Below, piece by piece: positions 1-8,616 of a stretch of 11,488 nt of DNA (positions are counted from its first letter, which is position 1; each line of letters begins with the position of its first letter). The stretch comes from Candidatus Heimdallarchaeota archaeon (GTDB lineage: Archaea > Asgardarchaeota > Heimdallarchaeia > JABLTI01), in assembly GCA_030602675.1 (NCBI GenBank), contig JAUVZH010000043.1, forward strand, positions 1 to 11,488, written 5' to 3'. The notes under the pieces were generated by a model. It was not told where the DNA came from. It searched no databases and saw only the letters and a program-made list of their open reading frames with translations. The translations under genes were made by a program, and so were the position numbers.

Positions 1-3000
1 AAACGTAAAGATGGGAATGTACGTTGGTGGTTGCAATTTAATATCGGTTCATATGACATAAATCAAAATCTAGTGTCTGTATCAATTGTTATTGTTGATA
101 ACACAGAAACAAAAGAATCACACTTTAAATATCAGAATTTATTTGAAAACGCTTTAGTTGGTATGTATCGAACTAATATCCAATCTGGTGAGATAATTGA
201 AGCGAATGAAACTATGGCCAAATTGTTTGGTTGTTCAACAATTGAGGAATTCAAACAGTTCAGTGCTGGTGAATTTTATCCAGATGAAAAATCCCGAAAC
301 GATATTTTGCAGATATTACGAAGTGATGGTTTTATAAAAGGTTATCAAATGAGATTAATTGGTAAAGATAGCAACCCAATCTGGGTAAGTCTTTCTGCCA
401 AAATATTTTCAAAAGAAGATTATATTGAAGGTGTTATGATAGATATCTCTGAACAGAAGAAAGCACAAGAAGATCTTTTTAAAAGCGAAAGAGAGTTAGA
501 GCAAGTTTTCGAACATAAAGCAACAGCTACAGTAATTGTAGATGATGATATGACAATTTTAAAGTGCAATGAACAGCTAGAAATAATGTTAGGTTATACA
601 AAGGAGGAACTCGAGGGAAAGAAAAAATGGCCTGAATTTATTTCTCCTGATGATTTGCCAAAGATGATTAAATATCATAAAATGAGAAGAGAAAAGGGTG
701 GCAAAGCTCCTGAAACTTATGAAGCTAGGTTAATAGATAAATATGGGAATATTAGGGAGTTAATTATTTCTATTGGATTAATTCCTGGAACAACCAAAGG
801 TGTAGTGTCTTTGCTTGATATCTCTGAAAGGACAAAGGCAGTAAATGAATTAAAAAGAGATCGAAAAGTATACCAAATAATTGCAGAAGCAGCCGTTCAG
901 TCAATAGATATTCGTGATTTATGTCAGAGAGCTCTAATCGGTCTTGTGGAAACATTAGGGTATGATTCAGGATTAATACGAATTTATTATGAAAATGATA
1001 AAGTCTTATTGCCAATGGCTGATTATGGCTTAAAAGATGAAGCAAAGCTATTACTAGGTAACGTTTCAATCGATAATACTGATTTACCACTTACACAATT
1101 CTTAGGGAAAGCTATTTTTGCACCGGATACCCTCGATCATGAATTTCTAAAAACAACTGATATTTATAAAAAATACAAATATCGTTCATTCGTTTCTTGG
1201 CCAATTTATACTGCTAATAAAAAATTCTTGGGTTCCATAGAATTAGGATCATATAAGAAGATGAATATTCATGAAGACGATCGAATATTTTTTGAAAATA
1301 TTTCCGGAATCTTCTCAACAGCTATTGAAAGGAAATTAGCTGAGGAAGCTCTAAGAGAGAGTGAAAGTCAATACAGAAAACTTGTTGAGTCTTTACCTCA
1401 AAATTTGGGAGTAATTTTACTTCAAAAAAATGAGATAAAATATGCAAGTCCAACCATCTTCAATATGCTTTTGGTTAATTCAATAAAAGATATTATAGGA
1501 GCTGATCCTATGCATTTCTTTTCTCAAAAAACCCAAGAGCAAGTTGATAACTACATAAGCAGTATCTATGAAACTGAAACAAAAATCCCAATTTTGTATG
1601 AAACTATTCTTCGTAGAACTACTGGAGAAGAATTTCCTGCTGAAATTTTTGCTACTCTTACTTCTTTTAGAGGTGAATCTGCTGTCCAAATTCTTATCTG
1701 GGAAATTACTGATCGAAAGAAAGCTGAAATAGCAATACGAGAAAGTGAAGAAAAATACCGACGCTTAGTTGAGACCTCACCATCAGCTATCGTTCTCTTT
1801 GATCTTAAGGGTGAATTACTTTTTGTGAATAAACAAACTGTACTATTGTTTGGTGCTGAAGATGAAACTGATTTGATTGGTAAAGCAATTTATGATGTGA
1901 TTGCACCTAAAGACAGACCTAAAGTTGAAAAAATAATGGGAACAGTCATAGAGGGTGGTTTAATTCGAAACTTTGAGTTTACATTTATTAAAAGAGATGG
2001 TACGCCATTTCAAGGTGAAGTTAGTGCTTCTGTTATTAAAGGTCAGATGAATGAACCTAATGCAATAATAGCAGTAATGACTGATCTTTCAAGAAGAAAA
2101 GATATTGAAAGACAAAGAAGAATGTTAGTTAATATTGTTGAAAATAGTAAAGAAGTGGTCATTTCTGCAGATGAAAGTGGTAAAATAATCTATGCCAATG
2201 CTCCTACAGAGGAAGTATTGGGTTATAAACCAGAGGAGCTAATTGGTGCTCAAATTTCCATTCTTGCTCCACCAGGTGGTGAGCAAGTTCAAGCGAATAT
2301 GCATAAAAGTACACTAACAACTGGGAAAACTACCTTTGAAACTGTAAGAAAACACAAAGATGGTTCATTAATTCCAGTTATCATGACTTTAACGGTAATA
2401 CAAGATCCTGAATCTAATACAACTACAATTAATGCAATTCTAGTAGACATATCAGACCTAAAGAATTTGGAAGCTACTCTTAAAGATCGCTCTTATGAGT
2501 TAGAAGTTTTAAACAAAGTGATTTCTGCTGGATATATTGCTAGAAATATGGATGAATTGTTGGATTTCACATTAACAACAGTATTGAACTCCTTAGATTT
2601 CAATGGAGGGGCTATTTATTTTGTCAATGAGGAAAATTCAAAAGCTGAATTACATAGATCTTTAGGTTTTTCAAATGCATTTACTGAGAGTGCTAAGACA
2701 CTTCCCATTAAAAGCAAAGCATTTAGAAAACTGTTCATCGATGGAAAAACCATTTTTGTTGAGGATTATATGGGCAGAAGTGACGGTCATAAAGAAACTG
2801 GAATTAAAACCCTTATTGGTGTTCCATTTTTCTCGAAACAGAAAGTAATTGGCGGTCTATTATTAAGTTTAAAGGAAAAACGAGTCATATCAAAAGATGA
2901 TTTAGCAGCACTTGAAGCTATTGGTAGAGAAGTGGGAACAGCTGTTGCTAAAATGCAAGCAGAGGAAGAACTTTTAGCATCTCAGAAAAATCTACAAACC

Positions 3001-3312
3001 ATTTTTGATACTATGGATGATTTCTTCATAGTATTTGATAGTGAAACTGGAGCAATCTTGAATGTCAATAAAATAGTTCAAGAAAAACTTGGCTATACAA
3101 TTAAAGAACTTCAAAAAATGAGTTTCTTTGATTTATCAACAAAAGGAAAAAGGAAAGAATTTGAATCTACTATTAAAAGAGTTATTTCCGGAAAAATCAA
3201 GAATAGTTTTCTTATCCTAGAAGGAAAATCAGGCAAGAAAATCGAGGATAATTTTGTTTTTTACAACGCTAAATTTATTAAACGAAAAGTTGTTATCGCT
3301 CGTTGTGGTTAG
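1..3312 (+). CDS. Multi-PAS/GAF sensory protein without kinase domain (5' end outside window)
   Basis: The frame is open from base 1, so the gene starts upstream; the TTG at 31 is internal. The visible 1103 residues read as: end of a PAS/PAC domain (about 1-37, KRKDGNVRWWLQFN), PAS (40-155), PAS (155-282), GAF (285-447), PAS (455-577), PAS (580-705), PAS (706-822), GAF (830-988) and a final PAS (995-1103). PAC-type ends such as VMIDISEQKKA, LLDISERTKA and WEITDRKKA separate the PAS units. There are no membrane segments, so it is probably cytosolic. PAS and GAF domains bind small ligands or cofactors and mediate dimer signalling; which ligand is not visible. It stops at VVIARCG, where the linker helix to a HisKA/HATPase kinase normally starts, and no kinase motifs follow. 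Residue 1 aligns with residue 229 of the downstream paralogue, so the missing part may carry a receiver domain. Domain calls are from sequence pattern only; family level is secure, role is inferred. Confidence 0.88.
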   Translation, partial: KRKDGNVRWWLQFNIGSYDINQNLVSVSIVIVDNTETKESHFKYQNLFENALVGMYRTNIQSGEIIEANETMAKLFGCSTIEEFKQFSAGEFYPDEKSRNDILQILRSDGFIKGYQMRLIGKDSNPIWVSLSAKIFSKEDYIEGVMIDISEQKKAQEDLFKSERELEQVFEHKATATVIVDDDMTILKCNEQLEIMLGYTKEELEGKKKWPEFISPDDLPKMIKYHKMRREKGGKAPETYEARLIDKYGNIRELIISIGLIPGTTKGVVSLLDISERTKAVNELKRDRKVYQIIAEAAVQSIDIRDLCQRALIGLVETLGYDSGLIRIYYENDKVLLPMADYGLKDEAKLLLGNVSIDNTDLPLTQFLGKAIFAPDTLDHEFLKTTDIYKKYKYRSFVSWPIYTANKKFLGSIELGSYKKMNIHEDDRIFFENISGIFSTAIERKLAEEALRESESQYRKLVESLPQNLGVILLQKNEIKYASPTIFNMLLVNSIKDIIGADPMHFFSQKTQEQVDNYISSIYETETKIPILYETILRRTTGEEFPAEIFATLTSFRGESAVQILIWEITDRKKAEIAIRESEEKYRRLVETSPSAIVLFDLKGELLFVNKQTVLLFGAEDETDLIGKAIYDVIAPKDRPKVEKIMGTVIEGGLIRNFEFTFIKRDGTPFQGEVSASVIKGQMNEPNAIIAVMTDLSRRKDIERQRRMLVNIVENSKEVVISADESGKIIYANAPTEEVLGYKPEELIGAQISILAPPGGEQVQANMHKSTLTTGKTTFETVRKHKDGSLIPVIMTLTVIQDPESNTTTINAILVDISDLKNLEATLKDRSYELEVLNKVISAGYIARNMDELLDFTLTTVLNSLDFNGGAIYFVNEENSKAELHRSLGFSNAFTESAKTLPIKSKAFRKLFIDGKTIFVEDYMGRSDGHKETGIKTLIGVPFFSKQKVIGGLLLSLKEKRVISKDDLAALEAIGREVGTAVAKMQAEEELLASQKNLQTIFDTMDDFFIVFDSETGAILNVNKIVQEKLGYTIKELQKMSFFDLSTKGKRKEFESTIKRVISGKIKNSFLILEGKSGKKIEDNFVFYNAKFIKRKVVIARCG

Positions 3313-3332
3313 TTTGTAGTTATTTCTAAACC

Positions 3333-3340
3333 TTTTTTTT
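3333..3340 (+). terminator. T8 tract, candidate transcription terminator
   Basis: A run of eight T lies 20 bases after the stop of the first sensor gene, with no strong hairpin before it. Archaeal RNA polymerase commonly terminates on such U-rich tracts. Its place in the gap between the two sensor genes suggests that they are transcribed separately, at least in part. Confidence 0.45.
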
Positions 3341-3457
3341 GAATTATCCTCAATCAAAACTAAAATAAATCGTATTACTGTAGTTACATAATTGAAATAA
3401 TTGTAGTAAACTTTTGAAAAATTAAATTATTGCTTGTATAATATGGAGTGACATTCT
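3341..3457 (+). promoter_or_regulatory. AT-rich leader and ribosome binding site of the second sensor gene
   Basis: This very AT-rich gap between the sensor genes holds no credible reading frame. GGAG at 3445-3448 sits 9 bases before the ATG at 3458, a good Shine-Dalgarno spacing that fixes the start. TATA-like candidates are TAAAATAAAT at 3361-3370 and the A/T stretch at about 3416-3429. I cannot choose between them, and the latter would give a very short leader. The promoter is inferred from composition; the ribosome binding site is clear. Confidence 0.4.
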
Positions 3458-6400
3458 ATGAAATCACAAATAAAGATCCTACACTTGGAAGATAATGAAA
3501 ATGATGCTATGTTAGTAAAAGAAACGCTACTAATGAAAGACATAAATTGTGAGATTATACATGTTGATAATAAAACTGATTTTATTGAAAATTTAGAAAA
3601 ACAAAGTATTGATATTATCTTAGCGGATTACAATCTCCCTTCTTTTGATGGTTTGGCAGCTTTAGAGCTTGGAGTACAACTTGCTCCTAATGTACCATTT
3701 ATTTTTATTTCTGGTGTTTTAGGAGAGGAACTTGCAATTGAGACTCTAAAAAGAGGTGCTACAGATTATGTAATAAAATCACGATTAGAACGATTAGTTC
3801 CAGCTGTAGAGCGAGCATTACGTGAACAAGAAGATAAAGCACAAAGAATTAGACTTGAACGCGAAATTGTGGAATTAGAACAAATGATTGGTGAATTGAA
3901 GGGTACCTATGATCAGCTAACCAAACGAGTAAGAGGTTTCCTTAAAATTGAGCTCCCATCAGGAAAATACTCAATTGTTGACAAATTTCTTGAGGACTTA
4001 AGTGGATATCAAATAAAAGATTGGCAAGAAACTCCCAATTTCATATCTCAATTAATACATCCAGATTTTAAAGAAAATTACATTGAAAATATCGAGCAAT
4101 TTAAAGATGGCATTGTTCCAAAAATGCTTGAATACAAAATAATGCGAAAAGACGGAGAGGAACGTTGGTGGCTTCAGTTTAATATTGGAGCTTTTAATGC
4201 TCAAGGTAAATTGACTTCAGTTTCAGCAGTAATCATAGATAATACAGAAGATAAAGAAGCACAAGAAAAATATCAAGATCTTTTTGAAAATGCTCTTACT
4301 GGGATGTTTCGTTCTGATATAAAAACTGGAGAGATTTTTGAAGCAAATGAAAAGATGGCTCAGATTTTAGGTTGTTCATCTGTTGAGGAGTTTAAAAAAT
4401 ATAAGGCAACTGATTTTTACAGTGATATTAATGTTCGAAAGGAACTCATTGAAAAACTAAGGGATAAAGGTATTTATGAAGAATTTCAAGTGCAAATGAA
4501 TCGAGTGGATGGTTCTACTATTTGGGTTAGCGAGTCTATTAGAATCTATCCTGATGAAGGCTATCTTCAAGGTTTACTTGTAGATATAACGGAAAGAAAA
4601 TTAGCAGAAAATGCTTTAATAAGAGATAGGAAAGCATTTCAAATCATCGCAGACGCATCAGTTCATGCCAAAACAACTGAGGAGCTATCTAAAATAATCC
4701 TGGATGGTTTAGTAGATACATTTGATTTCGATGCTGGAACTTTTCGATCATACAATAAAGAGAGTCAGATGTTGAATCCTGTAGCAATTTCAGGAATTGA
4801 AGAAGACAAAAAGGAAAAAATACCTCCAATTTCTATTACGAATGAAAAACATGTTGGTGCTCTGGTTGGGAGAACTAAAAGAGCAATATTTGCTCCTGAT
4901 GTATTGAAGAATGATGCAACTAAAGATATTAAACCTCAGCTTGATAGCTATCCCGTGAGATCAAATATTACCTGGCCAATTCTGACTGCAGAAGATGAAC
5001 TTATTGGTGTTTTACAACTTGTTTCTCAGACTCCAAAAGAGATACCAGAAAAAGATCGTAGTTTATTTGAAACAATTGCTGATATGCTTGCTTCAGCTTT
5101 GGAACTTAAAAAAGCAGATGAGGCTTTACGTGAAAGCGAAGAAAAATTCCGAGCCTTTGCTGAGCAATCATTATTTGGTGTTTCATTAACAAGCGTTGAT
5201 GGAGATTTCATCTTTTTGAATGATGAAATTATTAAAATATCTGAGTTCTCTCGAGAAGAATTTCATTCTGTAAAAGTTGGTGATATAATCCAACAAATTT
5301 TCAAAGATGAAGATCTTAATAGATTGCGTAAGCAAATTCAATTAACTATGGAAGAAGAGCTAAAAGCATCTCCAATAGAAGAGTATCAAATCACATCAAA
5401 AAGTGGCAAAATAAAATGGGTATCGATACATCTAACACAAATAAAGATTAAAGAGGAATATGTTACTGGAATAGTAATTCTTGAAATAACAGAACAGAAG
5501 CGAGCTCAGCTGACATTAGAACGGGAAAGAAAGGCTTTTCATATGCTTGCAGAAGCTATTGTTAATGCTAAAGACATGTCTGATTTATGCCAAAGAATTC
5601 TTGCAGGATTAACTGAAACAATGCATTATGCTGTTGGAACATTTAGGATATACGATAAAGACACTCGCACTCTCTATCCAATAGCTATGATTTTAGAAGG
5701 GGTAGAAAGACAAAGATTAATTCAACCATTATCAATAGATGATCCAACCTACTTGAATACATATGTTGCTAAAACAAAAGAACCAGTTTTTGCTCCAAAT
5801 GTTAGTAAACATTCACTTGCAAAGCAATTCCAAAAACGTTTGAATCGATTTAGAGCAAAGTCAATTATCACTTGGCCAATTCTTAATGCAACTGACGAGT
5901 TATTGGGAACTATTCAATTAGTAGCTCATCAACCGAAAGAAATACCAGAAGAAGATAGATTTTTCTTTGAAACAATAGTTAGGTTCTTAGCAAGCGCATT
6001 AGAAAAAGTTTGGTCTGAAGAAGCACTTCATGAGAGTCAAGAGTTATATAGAAGACTAATTGAGACATCTCCTTTTGCTATTATTAACACCGATTTAGAA
6101 GGAGATATTTTGATGGTCAATCATCAAGCATTACATACCTTTACTATATCAGATGAATCTGATGTTATTGGAAAGAATTTCTTTGATTTTATCTCTAAAG
6201 AGGAGAGAGAAAAAGCTAAACTAGATGTAAAGATTGCTGCTAACTCTGGAGTATTAAGGAATATTGAGTACCTCATGTTTACGAGGACTGGTAAATCTTT
6301 TCCATTTGAGACAAGTATTTCAGTAATTCTAAACGAAGAACAAAAAGCAGAATCATTTATTTTTATAGGGCAGAATATCGCACTTAGAAAGGACTTCGAC

Positions 6401-7621
6401 GAACAGCAGAAGCGTCTCACAAATATTATTGAACATAGTGAACAAGTTGTAATATCTGCTGATCCGGCAGGAAAAATAATCTTCATTAATCCTGCGGCAG
6501 AGCAAGTTTTTGGGTATAAAGTTGAAGAACTTGTTGGTCAACATATGTCTATACTTGTACCTCCCGAACAGGAAGTACAGCTAAAAGAAATATTAGAAGA
6601 AGTCATGAAAACAGGTAAATTAACTATAAATACTATTAGAAAACATAAAGATGGTTCACTCATTCCTGTTTTAATTAACATAACAACAAATAGAGACGAA
6701 TCAGGTAAATTACTTTCAATTAATGGAATAATTGTTGATATCAGTAACATAAAAAAGCTAGAAGAATCCTTAAGAAGTCGTTATCATGAATTTGAGGTAC
6801 TAAACAAAGTTATTTCAGCTGGTTACCGTGCTAATAATCTGGACCAATTTTTTGATTTTGCATTGGATACAATGTTAAATTCACTTGATTTTACTGGCGG
6901 AGCAATTTATCTGATTGATGATAGTGTAAAGCAAGCTGAAATTAAGAGATCAATTGGTTTGCCAAAAATATTACTCAAAAATATTCAAAACGTATCAATA
7001 GATTCACCCCAATTCAAACGTCTTTTTGTCAGCGGTGAAACAATTGTATTAGAGAATTTTACAGAAGTTGAACAACAACATAGTTCCTTAGGTGTTAAGT
7101 CTCTTATATCTGTACCATTTTTCTCTAAACAAAAAATTATAGGTGCATTAATGCTAACCTCTAATGAAAAACGAGCAATAACTGATGAAGATAAACGTAT
7201 TCTAGAAGCAATTGGTAGAGACACAGGGACAGCAATAGCGAAATTTAAGGCTGAAGAAGAATTAATTTCAAAACAATTCGACATTACAAAAATATTCGAT
7301 GCCCTTGAAAATATGCTATTGATTCTTGATATTAAAACTGGCAGAATTATACTAGTAAACAAAGCAGCACAGAAGACTCTAGGCTTCTCAGAGAAACAAT
7401 TAACAAAAATGACTTTAGTAGATTTACATCCTGATGGAGCAAAAGATGAAAACCTTGAAAAAATGTTAAACTTAGCTAGAAAGAAAAACCAAGAATTTAA
7501 GATGAATATTCAGAGCAAAGATGGTGAAATTATAGCTTGTAACATTTCTATTTATCATCATATCTATGAGAAACGCGATGTTATGGTTTGTATCTTAAAA
7601 AAATGTGAAGCTTTATATTAA
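3458..7621 (+). CDS. Receiver-multi-PAS/GAF sensory protein without kinase domain
   Basis: A complete 1387-residue protein. An N-terminal CheY-like receiver (about 1-120) keeps the acidic pocket E11/D12, phospho-acceptor D57 followed by P61, S85 and K107, so it should be phosphorylatable. A coiled coil (about 118-158) leads into PAS (160-267), PAS (270-384), GAF (388-550), PAS (555-682), GAF (690-850), PAS (860-982), PAS (983-1102), GAF (1110-1265) and a last PAS (1273-1387). No HisKA, HATPase, GGDEF or DNA-binding output follows, and there are no membrane segments, so it is likely a cytosolic signalling platform. The two internal GAF domains (388-550 and 690-850) are clearly duplicates, sharing FAPxV, ITWPIL and PKEIPEEDR-type motifs. 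It is a paralogue of the preceding gene: the start of that gene's visible part matches from residue 229, and the C-terminal 530 residues are collinear. The ATG at 3458 has GGAG 9 bases upstream. Specific ligand and partner kinase are unknown. Confidence 0.9.
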   Translation: MKSQIKILHLEDNENDAMLVKETLLMKDINCEIIHVDNKTDFIENLEKQSIDIILADYNLPSFDGLAALELGVQLAPNVPFIFISGVLGEELAIETLKRGATDYVIKSRLERLVPAVERALREQEDKAQRIRLEREIVELEQMIGELKGTYDQLTKRVRGFLKIELPSGKYSIVDKFLEDLSGYQIKDWQETPNFISQLIHPDFKENYIENIEQFKDGIVPKMLEYKIMRKDGEERWWLQFNIGAFNAQGKLTSVSAVIIDNTEDKEAQEKYQDLFENALTGMFRSDIKTGEIFEANEKMAQILGCSSVEEFKKYKATDFYSDINVRKELIEKLRDKGIYEEFQVQMNRVDGSTIWVSESIRIYPDEGYLQGLLVDITERKLAENALIRDRKAFQIIADASVHAKTTEELSKIILDGLVDTFDFDAGTFRSYNKESQMLNPVAISGIEEDKKEKIPPISITNEKHVGALVGRTKRAIFAPDVLKNDATKDIKPQLDSYPVRSNITWPILTAEDELIGVLQLVSQTPKEIPEKDRSLFETIADMLASALELKKADEALRESEEKFRAFAEQSLFGVSLTSVDGDFIFLNDEIIKISEFSREEFHSVKVGDIIQQIFKDEDLNRLRKQIQLTMEEELKASPIEEYQITSKSGKIKWVSIHLTQIKIKEEYVTGIVILEITEQKRAQLTLERERKAFHMLAEAIVNAKDMSDLCQRILAGLTETMHYAVGTFRIYDKDTRTLYPIAMILEGVERQRLIQPLSIDDPTYLNTYVAKTKEPVFAPNVSKHSLAKQFQKRLNRFRAKSIITWPILNATDELLGTIQLVAHQPKEIPEEDRFFFETIVRFLASALEKVWSEEALHESQELYRRLIETSPFAIINTDLEGDILMVNHQALHTFTISDESDVIGKNFFDFISKEEREKAKLDVKIAANSGVLRNIEYLMFTRTGKSFPFETSISVILNEEQKAESFIFIGQNIALRKDFDEQQKRLTNIIEHSEQVVISADPAGKIIFINPAAEQVFGYKVEELVGQHMSILVPPEQEVQLKEILEEVMKTGKLTINTIRKHKDGSLIPVLINITTNRDESGKLLSINGIIVDISNIKKLEESLRSRYHEFEVLNKVISAGYRANNLDQFFDFALDTMLNSLDFTGGAIYLIDDSVKQAEIKRSIGLPKILLKNIQNVSIDSPQFKRLFVSGETIVLENFTEVEQQHSSLGVKSLISVPFFSKQKIIGALMLTSNEKRAITDEDKRILEAIGRDTGTAIAKFKAEEELISKQFDITKIFDALENMLLILDIKTGRIILVNKAAQKTLGFSEKQLTKMTLVDLHPDGAKDENLEKMLNLARKKNQEFKMNIQSKDGEIIACNISIYHHIYEKRDVMVCILKKCEALY
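7597..7603 (-). terminator. T7 tract on the minus strand, candidate terminator of the regulator gene
   Basis: Seven A on the + strand give a T7 run on the - strand, 29 bases past the stop of the minus-strand gene and inside the last codons of the sensor gene. With only 11 bases between the converging stop codons, the regulator transcript probably ends here, antisense to the sensor's 3' end. It could also just be a lysine-codon run. Confidence 0.3.
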
Positions 7622-7632
7622 GCTCCTAATTC

Positions 7633-8523
7633 TTATGTTAGATTTGTATCTTTACAACCAATGGCTCGAGATAATACAATTAACCTTGGTATATTTGTAG
7701 GGAGAATTACTTTATCACATTTAATGATTTTAATTATGGTTTTCAGAAAGAGCTCTTGATTAACACCCTTAGCGAATTCAAGTTTATCTATACCATAAAA
7801 GATGACACCTCTATCACCCAAAACCTCTAAGTCCTGTTTTGAAATGAAAAGTTCTTCTTCTAATGTAACAACTAAGACCTCTCTTTCGCCTATAGAGCTT
7901 AAAGATTCAGATATTTCAAAGGCAGGTAAAATATTAGCAAGAATTTGAGAGAAATATTCACCGGTTGTTTTTCCTTCAGTTTTTGCCTTAGAAACAAAAT
8001 TACTATACAATTTACTAGATACATTGCGAATCGTGATGTCTTTCAATTGATCTTTGTCAGATGGATGAATGTATTTTTTCCTTCTTCTAATTATTCCTAA
8101 TTGAATCAATTTAGGTATGTCACTAAGATATTTTACATTACTTCCAGAGATAATTTTAACATGTTTGACTAGTGTTGCAGCATCTACATCCTTATCAAAA
8201 ATTAATTCCTTAATATTTTTAAAAAGATAGATTGTTTTTTCACCAGCAGCTGTAAGATCATTTTTAGTTACAATTAACTTTTCCAGGTCAGCTATTTTTT
8301 CAGGTATTACGCCAAACCTTGGCATTCTTGCATGCCTTCTGAAGTGATGTATTCTCCAAGGTTGATCTGCTAATTGTAAAATGTTATTCAAAGCATCACC
8401 AGTAGATAATCCGTGTTTTTTACCATGTGTAGTGAATCTCTCATACAATTCCTTATTTACACCACGTAATGTGATATCTTTCTTATCTTCTGAATTATTG
8501 AATTCTTTTTTTATAACAAACAT
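7633..8523 (-). CDS. Putative DNA-binding regulator with two ribbon-helix-helix-like repeats
   Basis: I do not recognise the family by name. From the ATG at 8523 the protein has 296 residues and is built of two copies of one unit. Each has a ribbon-helix-helix-like segment (16-50, DITLRGVNKELYERF; 162-198, DITIRNVSSKLYSNF) and then an alpha/beta module (about 84-143 and 226-284) starting with the matching motifs VTKNDL and ISKQDL. Two ribbon-helix-helix units in one chain could form a single-chain pseudo-dimer that inserts a beta ribbon into the DNA major groove. Only the first unit has a linker rich in Arg and His (56-70, WRIHHFRRHARMPRF); the second linker is acidic. The frame opens at 8625, but I prefer 8523: AGGA lies 7 bases upstream, a TATA-like TTAAAATAT sits about 45 bases upstream, and this leaves room for the divergent promoter. 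No Cys cluster or membrane segment is seen. Regulation of the divergent exporter is inferred from position only. Confidence 0.65.
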   Translation of the reverse strand: MFVIKKEFNNSEDKKDITLRGVNKELYERFTTHGKKHGLSTGDALNNILQLADQPWRIHHFRRHARMPRFGVIPEKIADLEKLIVTKNDLTAAGEKTIYLFKNIKELIFDKDVDAATLVKHVKIISGSNVKYLSDIPKLIQLGIIRRRKKYIHPSDKDQLKDITIRNVSSKLYSNFVSKAKTEGKTTGEYFSQILANILPAFEISESLSSIGEREVLVVTLEEELFISKQDLEVLGDRGVIFYGIDKLEFAKGVNQELFLKTIIKIIKCDKVILPTNIPRLIVLSRAIGCKDTNLT

Positions 8524-8530
8524 TCTACAT

Positions 8531-8574
8531 TCCTGCTGTGAACTACATAATGTATTCTTTGTGTGATATTTTAA
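8531..8574 (-). promoter_or_regulatory. Candidate TATA box and ribosome binding site of the regulator gene
   Basis: On the minus strand, AAAAGATTAAAATATC contains a TATA-like TTAAAATAT (8574-8566) preceded by a purine-rich stretch that could serve as BRE. AGGA (8534-8531) lies 7 bases before the ATG at 8523. A start site about 25 bases past the TATA box would leave a leader of some 20 bases, consistent with the chosen start codon. Confidence 0.4.
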
Positions 8575-8599
8575 TCTTTTGTTTGATTTAACAAAAAGG

Positions 8600-8608
8600 T
8601 TAAATATG
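8600..8608 (+). promoter_or_regulatory. Candidate TATA box of the ABC exporter operon
   Basis: TTAAATATG follows AAAAAGG and lies about 60 bases before the ATG at 8668. Transcription starting roughly 25 bases downstream would give a leader of about 35 bases that includes the ribosome binding site. An alternative, ATTTTAAAAG at 8635-8644, would start transcription almost at the ATG and leave out the ribosome binding site, so I prefer this one. Confidence 0.35.
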
Positions 8609-8616
8609 TGTGATTT

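Noticed and set aside
31..33. TTG as start of the first sensor gene
   Set aside because: The frame is open to base 1 and the ten codons before it match the paralogue (RKDG, RWWLQFN), so the true start is upstream of the window.
1480..1689. Open frames antisense to or out of phase with the sensor genes (also 770-1090, 6124-6486, 6985-7362 and others)
   Set aside because: They lie wholly inside long frames with clear domain homology, have low-complexity translations and lack convincing ribosome binding sites.
3313..3457. Possible small gene or RNA between the sensor genes
   Set aside because: Stops are frequent in all frames, and no stable structured element is seen; it reads as terminator plus promoter DNA.
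7609..7624. Hairpin AGCTT-TATATT-AAGCT over the stop of the second sensor gene
   Set aside because: The stem has only 5 base pairs, is AT-rich and has no T-run after it; short inverted repeats like this are expected by chance here.
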